The notes under the pieces are model-generated. The model searched no databases, was not told the origin of the DNA, and saw nothing but the letters and a program-made list of their open reading frames with translations. A DNA stretch of 64,000 nucleotides from Tricholomella constricta (Eukaryota > Basidiomycota > Agaricomycetes > Agaricales > Lyophyllaceae). Shown in pieces: positions 57,726 to 64,000 of the stretch. A program made the translations under genes and the position numbers. The DNA is taken from the NCBI GenBank assembly GCA_013368375.1, contig JAACJP010000004.1, positions 62,001 through 126,000 of the forward strand. The letters are read 5' to 3'. Numbering within the stretch: the stretch's first letter is position 1; each line of letters starts with the position of its first letter.

Positions 57726-59672
57726 ATGGTGGGTCGGAATACTTGCATTGAAATCTTTATCTGACCATACCTTCAACCAGGTCGTTTTAGCAGCTTCAAT
57801 ATGCACAAAAGGCGGCAAAGGTGAGTTATTTATCAGTTCTGAGGTGTACAATAGCTGATTGAATACAAAAAGCCGTCATTTCTCGCCAATTCCGGGATAT
57901 GTCACGGACTAGAATCGAATCTCTCCTCGCATCGTTCCCGAAACTCATTCCAACGAATACCCAGCACACCTCTGTCGAAACGGCTGACGTCCGTTATGTC
58001 TATCAACCGCTGGAAGATCTTTACATTCTCTTGATAACGAATAAAGCCTCGAATATTTTGCAAGATATCGACACCCTTCATCTCTTCGCGCGCGTGGTTT
58101 CGGACATGTGCAGGAGCGCAGATGAGCGCGAGATCCTCAAAAATGCTTTCGAATTACTGGGAGCCTTTGATGAGGTGGTGAGCATGGGATACCGGGAGCA
58201 GGTGAACCTGATGCAGGTGCGGAGTGTACTGGAGATGGAGAGTCACGAAGAGAAGATCCAGGAGATCATTGCCAGGGTACAGTCACTCTTACTGGTGCCC
58301 GCCCTTCTATCGCTGACTTTTTTTTAAAAAGAACAAAGAAGCAGAGGCGAAGGAAGAGCTCAAGCGCCGTGCCAAGCAGCTGGAAATGCAACGCCGGGAA
58401 CAACAACGACGGACGGCTGGTGCGGGCGGCGGCAGCAGCTATCTTGGTGGCGGTGTTTCTGGCTATTCTCCAGTCCCGCAACGATTCGATGCACCCGAGA
58501 CGGCCGCGCCTGTCACTCGCCTGACTTCGTCGCCTGCTGCTCGCAGCCCGGCTTTCAAGGGTTCGGGCATGAAGCTGGGTACCAAGAAGACGAAGCAAGC
58601 GGAGCTCCTCGATGCCCTAGGTGGCGATGTCTTGGCCTCGAGTGTAGGATCTTTAGATATTTCTGCCCCGCCCACACCTACTGCATCGTCTCAACCATCG
58701 CCTATCCACAAGGCCGATGGGCGGGGTAGCGTGCCCGAAGTAGAGGCGGAGAGGTACGTTCGGAATACTTCTAGTTTCTTGACAGAGCTTAGAGGCTTTT
58801 TCCAGTGTCCACATCGTCATCAGGGAACAAATCAGCCTTTCGTTGCTCCGGGACGGTGGCGTTCAATCAATGGAACTCAAGGGCGATATGAACCTCCAAA
58901 TCTCAGATGCAGCCCTCGCACATCTCCGTATCGTGCTGTCCTGGCCCTCGACCGACTTCGGCGGAAACAGCCTTCAGTTTAAGCAGCATCCCAATGTCGC
59001 CAAATTTACACCAGGGCAAGAGCGTGTCGTCGCACTCAAGGACCCCTCAAGGGCATTCCCCGTCGGCCAAAGCTTAGCCGTGCTCAAGTGGAGATATGCA
59101 GGGACGGACGAGAGCAACGTCCCTCTATCCAGTAAGCCAGCTCACACACGCGATAAAATTAAGCTATTTTCTAAAACCCCGTTGACGTCTAGTCAACTGC
59201 TGGCCCTCGCCTTCGAATGACGGCACCTGCGAAGTCAGCATCGAATATGAACTTGAGAACCACAACGTCACACTCCGCGACGTTGTTATTTCCATCCCTC
59301 TGCCGTAAGTCCCCTCAAACTTACTCAAATCCTCAACACGCTGACTGACGACGCTCCACGATCCATGATAGAACTGGCTCGTACCCAACCGTCGTTTCAC
59401 ACTCCGGTGATTGGTCCCTCGATCCCGGATCGCACTCCCTTGCTTGGACCATCCCCTCCGTATCCTTATCGGACGACACGCATTCTGGATGCATGGTGTT
59501 CACCGTCGGTGGAGACGATGCGAGCGCCTTCTTCCCTGTGGAGGTGACCTTTGTTGGGGAGGGCAGTATAGCGGGAATCGGGGTCGCTTCGGTCAGCAAA
59601 ATCAGCGGCGGAGATGATCCTGCGTTCTCTGTAGATGCGATTGTGACGACGGAGGAGTACCTTGTTGTATGA
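57726..59672 (+). CDS. RET2: Coatomer subunit delta (delta-COP), 535 aa
   Basis: Delta-COP is part of the COPI F-subcomplex and sorts cargo for retrograde Golgi-to-ER transport. Exons: 57726-57728, 57781-57820, 57873-58276, 58332-58753, 58806-59131, 59193-59304 and 59372-59672, totalling 536 codons. The N-terminal longin-like domain starts VVLAASICTKGGKAVISRQF and continues TADVRYVYQPLEDLYILLIT. A Lys/Glu coiled linker (KEAEAKEELKRRAKQLEMQR) and a Gly/Ser/Pro-rich hinge follow. The C-terminal mu-homology domain reads MELKGDMNLQISDAALAHLR, FKQHPNVAKFTPGQERVVAL and INCWPSPSNDGTCEVSIEYE. The first coding exon is only the ATG, because the next codons of the conserved N terminus lie beyond a GTGGGT donor. 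Part of the last exon is duplicated just downstream. Confidence 0.94.
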
Positions 59673-60365
59673 ATTATCGATTACTTGAGCACACACGCTG
59701 TTTCCGTTTTATATCGTGTGCAAAGATAAATCCGAAAGCTGCTACCCTTCCATTCGACTTGCCCAAGGAAAGCTTCATTCGAACAGGAAACTCGACGGCT
59801 TGGCTGATGAACACTGTTCAGTTGTAAGTAACCGTTGATAATGAACGAAAATGATCGTACAACTATTTTGATCCCAACTCTTATTGGGGAGGGCAGTTTG
59901 GCGGGAGTCGGGGTCGCATCGGTCAGCAAAATCAGCGGCTGCGATTGTGGAGTACCTTGTTGGATGAATAGTTACCGTGAGGTTTTATTTGACATTGTTG
60001 AAATCCATCGATATCCTTCCGTTCAACTTGCCCAAGGAAATCTTCACTCGAACAGGAAACTCGGCGACTTGGCTGGTGAACACTGCTTGCTGCCTGCTTA
60101 TCGCAGCCCAACCGTTGACAATTGGTGAACAATGATGAACGAAGAACGAAAATGATCGTACAACTATTTTGATCTTTCATCAACCCCGTTGATGACTGAC
60201 TACCTGACAGATGACCGGTCGATGACCCTTGGCGGAGCCGCTGAGCCCCTTGATACTGAGCTGACGTTGATGTGTGACGCCAAATTACTGTTTAACGAAA
60301 ACTGATAAAAGGAGGAGATTTAGGTCTCGTTCCGAATCTTCTGAATCTCAGCCGACTTTCTACCA
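59673..60365. repeat. Tandem duplication of the delta-COP 3' end (about 59547-59878 copied at 59879-60178)
   Basis: Shared in order are GGGGAGGGCAGT, TCGGTCAGCAAAATCAGCGG, GAGTACCTTGTTG, CTTGCCCAAGGAAA, CGAACAGGAAACTCG and AATGATCGTACAACTATTTT. The second copy lacks about 30 bases of the last delta-COP codons and has no upstream exons, so it is a non-coding remnant. 60180-60365 is the leader of the F-box gene. Confidence 0.85.
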
Positions 60366-63028
60366 ATGCCAGGTATCTCAAGTGACGATGTCCTTTCACC
60401 ATCCCTCCTGGAGCATTTGTCTCTTCTGCCGCTATCAGACACGGATCTCGAGGATTTCTTTATGGTCACTGGCTACAACGATACTCAACGTAAAAATCTC
60501 ACTTTCTCCGAACCCACCCGTGCGTTGCAGTCAGCCACGATTTTGGCTTCGACTGATCTGGTTGTGCAGGGAATGTGGTGGCCAATGCAATCATGAAGAC
60601 GGAGAGGAGGAAGCTAACTGGAAAGAAGAAACAGTTTGATTTGACAATCTTTCTTGGTCTCCCGTTAGACTTGATCCTCGAAGTTTGTCAACTATTCGCC
60701 GTGTTGACCGCGAGCCGCTGAAGCTTTCAATCAGATTTTTGGTCATTTACACCCAATCGACATCTACCATATCGCGCAAACAAGCAAATCCTTGCGGAAC
60801 GTTGTTCTCGCTCGTAACTCGGCATCCCTGTGGAAAGCCTGCTTTTCTCGCCATCCGGAGGTTCCCAGCTGCCCTCCTGACATGTCAACGCCACGATGGG
60901 CAACACTATTATTTGGGCCTATGGTCTGCGACGTAAGCTGCGACGGATCTGCTTCCATGCCTCCCGCAAACTAATAATGACCTGGACAGGATTGTGGAAA
61001 ATACGGCGCGCGGCTTGATTTTTCATTTCGGCAACATCTGTGTAGTGCTTGTTTTAACCGTCTGTGAGTTGTTTGTGTTGTGCACTCGTCAATGTTTTAC
61101 TTAGAGCGCTGTAGCTGTGTACCCAAGGTACCTGAGCTTGACGTGGCGCTGTATGAACCAGATGACATCGTTTGGGGCCTGGTCCCTGTTTCTCACAGAT
61201 ATGGTGTGTTTCCTCCTTGTACGCATCGAACCACGACTAACAACCATTTGTAGTTGGAGATTACTACAACCAGACATATGAAGATGTCGAAGTCGTGCGG
61301 TACGGAAGATTCTTGCGGAAAGATCTCCAGACGATGACACAGAAGCTGAAAGAGCTTCGAGAAGATATCACGAAAAACAAACCCGGGTCCAAAGCTGCTT
61401 TTGAGGCCTTCAAGGAGTCGACTGAAGAGCAAGTGAAAGCCCTCATGAAGGCCGGTCACTACGCCATCCAATGTGGAGCTTAACTGACTATTCAATAGCA
61501 TGCCAGACCATGTAGGGAGTGGGCTCTCGACATCTTCAACTCTGTCATAGACGAGAAAAAAGATCTGTTCAGAAGTTTCCAAGCCCGGTATTTCGTTCGG
61601 CCCAGTTAGTGGTTGACTCTGAACTAATCATTGACTATAATCAGAATCAGGGAACGCATGATAGGTCTCGGTCATGACCGGAATAACGTCTGCTCATACG
61701 GCCTGCAAACCTTTCTGTACTCTTTTGAGTCGCGCAAAACCCATAAACTTACAAGGCGATGTGCGTGGAATTTCCCAAGATATACACAGTGTGTAGTGAT
61801 GATAATCCTTTGATTAGTTTGGAGAGAAAACAAAACCTCCTTTGAAGCCCTCGTTGCCTCGAGAAAGGAAGAAAGGCAAATGTTTGCGCGAGCGACACTC
61901 CTTGACACTCGCAGATGTGCATTCCAATCGATCTACTTGGAATATCTGAAAACTCTGTCGCCAAAGACATGGGACAAACTTCCAGGTTACAAAGAGTTAT
62001 TCCAGTTTGAAGCCATATATTCTCTGCTGAACGACCCATCGGATACGGCGTTGAATGAGCTAGTATGCAGAGAGGTCTTCGCGAAGCTACCAGAATATCT
62101 CCATCAGTGGCGTCAACTCAAGCTACAAAGTTTGCTTGCACAATTACCTGACGCGAAGGCGACTGGTTTGACGGACCCCACAATCTCAATGCACAAGCTA
62201 TATCTAGCTACTTCGGTGTTCACCTGCACTCCTTGTGGGGCGAGCGACGCTAGTGGGATATGCTTGTTCGGATGGGACGATGTCAGCGTGCATGCGGGCT
62301 GCCGTACCTTGGCGAGATCGCCGCATGATCTGGCGTTTTATGCTCCTGGCTCGGTGGTCGCAGGGGCCTTGGTTTCGTTCCTAGGCTTAGACCCAACAAC
62401 AGCATCTGTATCCGACATCGACTGCCTGGATATTAGGCTGCTTTGCGCGCAGTGTCCCCAACGGTATGGAGGACACAAAATCTACACATGGCGGGAATAT
62501 GTGTGTATCTGCCATGAGTGCTTTCTCATTGGTCTTCACCCGTACTCACGCCGCCGTCGTAGGTCAATCATACGGTTGATATAATCCAGGATGCGCAGCA
62601 TCTCACACAATCCTGGCATCTCTTGACACCGGATACCACTGCCCTCGTTCGACTCCATGAAAGCAAGCATCCCAGTCCCATGGACTATTCCTGGAGCTGT
62701 AATCACTGCCCCGCGGCTTTTCGCAACTTAGCTTTACGCCCTTTCGTGATGAAGCATGTCAAAGAGGTGTACGTTTCACATCATCTACATCGTCGTTCTC
62801 GGATGCTAAATCTGCTGTATCGTCAGTCACTCCATTTCTGCGCCCCGCGAAGGGGACGACATCATCTATTACCACGGCGCAGGTGTCGAACGTAAACCCA
62901 GGAAACCAGTCATATTGATTGAAAGCCCTCTCGCGGAATTCAGATGCGCAAGGTGCCCTGACATGGGAACATGCCTCTATTCGACACGCCGACTCAAACA
63001 GCATCTTCGTGACAAGTTCGCATCTTGA
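60366..63028 (+). CDS. F-box domain protein with C-terminal Cys/His-rich region, 700 aa
   Basis: Eleven exons: 60366-60519, 60570-60682, 60735-60932, 60990-61063, 61115-61203, 61254-61432, 61499-61587, 61645-61760, 61818-62500, 62563-62768 and 62827-63028, totalling 701 codons. The F-box begins LGLPLDLILEIFGHLHPIDI and continues YHIAQTSKSLRNVVLARNSA with SLWKACFSRHPEVPSCPP. A Cys cluster, MVCDDCGKYGARLDF with HLCSACFN, follows. A long helical middle (RKDLQTMTQKLKELREDITK, RENKTSFEALVASRKEERQM) leads to LCAQCPQRYGGHKIYTWREY, SWSCNHCPAAFRN and CARCPDMGTCLYSTRRLKQH, which look like zinc-binding pairs. Joins were chosen to keep these continuous; the exon 6 donor and the exon 9 to 10 join are least certain. 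It is a probable SCF substrate adaptor of unknown target. Confidence 0.85.
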
Positions 63029-63656
63029 TCTATATTACTCTGAAGCCAGCTCATGGTGATGCCTTTTCACTTAACAAGACACAAAGTTTCGACGCACAAA
63101 TTAGGCCGAGACTTTGTCAAAGTCCAACTCATCCAGAGATCGGCGACCATACTCGACAGTGCAGCTCTCCAGGTACAATGATAGGCTGAATCTGGTCAGT
63201 GATGAGCTTTGGATATCTTTTAGTGGATTGGATTGTTTGAGAGAGGATGCACTGTTATGTATGGAAATTCTTGCCATCGTCGCAGGACTGTCACAAGCCG
63301 CCCTCTTGACGCGCTTTCGATAACAGACCCAGATTAGTCTCACGCGCCACTCAAGAGCCACGTATTGCATCTTCATAGTCGTCCACAAAACAACATACTC
63401 GTGCTTTTTCACACTCGGAACGATATGGTCTATGAAGGCTCGAAAACAGTGACCATCTCCATATGCCGGCTTCAAGACCTACCCTCGTTGGGTCTATCGG
63501 TGGAAACGTCCGTTTCGGGTGCCCAAACGCTCGCGCTGCGCTGCGGCGCGTATGCAGAGTACGTTAAAAAAGTCGCCGCGCGCCCCTGCTTGCCGATGTG
63601 TGCGACGCAGCCTGCCGTTCTTCTCCTTTCAAGCTTCAATATTCAATCCCGAGCCC
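63029..63656. other. Intergenic stretch, nothing recognised
   Basis: No gene, tRNA or repeat was seen. Confidence 0.4.
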
Positions 63657-64000
63657 ATGGGTCCCAAGTCCCGCGGCCTTGACGCGCAAGCCTTGCGGGC
63701 TAAAGACCCGGCCACCTCGAGGGTAAGCGTGAAGGAGGAGGGCGGCACATTTTGAGGATGAACAGACGCGTGTTACGTGTGCCCCGCCCAGCCCAGGAAA
63801 CGCACCGGCACCGGGGCCCAACATTAAACTTTTAGAAATACCGCGCCGGGACGATTCCCCTGCGTTTCACCAGCTGAAGACCGAGCTTGCAGGCCTGAAG
63901 AAGCGTCATCGAGCGATAGTCATAGTCAGCGGCCCCTCTGCTAAATCTCCACGATACACAGAGGTACGTTGAAAGCTTCGCACCCACTTGTAGAGGAGAG
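63657..64000 (+). CDS. 5' part of an unrecognised gene, cut by the window edge
   Basis: A first exon, 63657-63722, reads MGPKSRGLDAQALRAKDPAT and ends at a strong GTAAGC donor. A second open part, about 63796-63969, reads FHQLKTELAGLKKRHRAIVI and ends before a GTACGT donor. The acceptor joining them is not settled, because the obvious AG sites leave a phase mismatch. Function unknown. Confidence 0.45.

Overview
This window is eukaryotic, from a filamentous basidiomycete and most likely an Agaricomycete. Almost every gene is split by short GT-AG introns of about 50-70 nt, tRNA genes carry introns, and the gene set combines core housekeeping genes with families expanded in mushroom-forming fungi (F-box proteins, DUF6534-type membrane proteins, a CCCH zinc-finger family, a membrane-anchored globin). 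Exon structures were built by hand from splice sites and frame continuity; every full model given closes to a multiple of three.

Layout. 1-949: 3' end of a cofactor-independent phosphoglycerate mutase. 1.1-11 kb: repeat-rich, with three direct copies of a minus-strand gene that has a weakly HNH-like motif (A, B, C), relic DNA between them, and a terminal-inverted-repeat segment holding a decayed Dus1-like tRNA-dihydrouridine synthase. 11-15 kb: a pseudogene and an intact amidohydrolase. 16-27 kb: a C-terminally anchored globin, a Gfd2/YDR514C-like DEDDh nuclease, a DUF6534-like membrane gene, and CCT3. 27.1-27.8 kb: three intron-containing tRNA-Gly(CCC) genes. 29.4 kb: ubiquitin-L40 fusion. 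30-38 kb: a tandem F-box duplication, one copy unit invaded by a TIR transposon, then a third F-box-type gene. 39-49 kb: SDH4, an unrecognised conserved-looking gene, a Ser/Pro-rich 13-exon gene, a low-complexity ORF, and an Nramp metal transporter. 50-53 kb: an inverted copy of the 10-15 kb block. 54-64 kb: a CCCH zinc-finger gene, tRNA-Glu(CTC), a Kv-beta-like aldo-keto reductase, delta-COP, a 700-aa F-box protein, and the start of one more gene.

The most interesting structure is the pair of inverted blocks at about 10.1-15.0 kb and 49.8-52.8 kb. They share the amidohydrolase upstream region, an unrecognised 483-aa gene (X), and the HNH-like gene, in the same relative order. The left block keeps the amidohydrolase but its gene X has a nonsense codon and a 4-nt deletion. 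The right block keeps an intact gene X, has lost the amidohydrolase and has a decayed HNH-like copy. This looks like duplication followed by reciprocal loss.

The genes do not form one pathway. Phosphoglycerate mutase serves glycolysis, SDH4 respiration, CCT3 protein folding, delta-COP Golgi-ER transport, Nramp metal uptake and ubiquitin-L40 ribosome and ubiquitin supply. They are interspersed with fast-evolving accessory families. I saw no CRISPR array, no rRNA and no viral or toxin gene. No single stretch is clearly a new multi-gene system.
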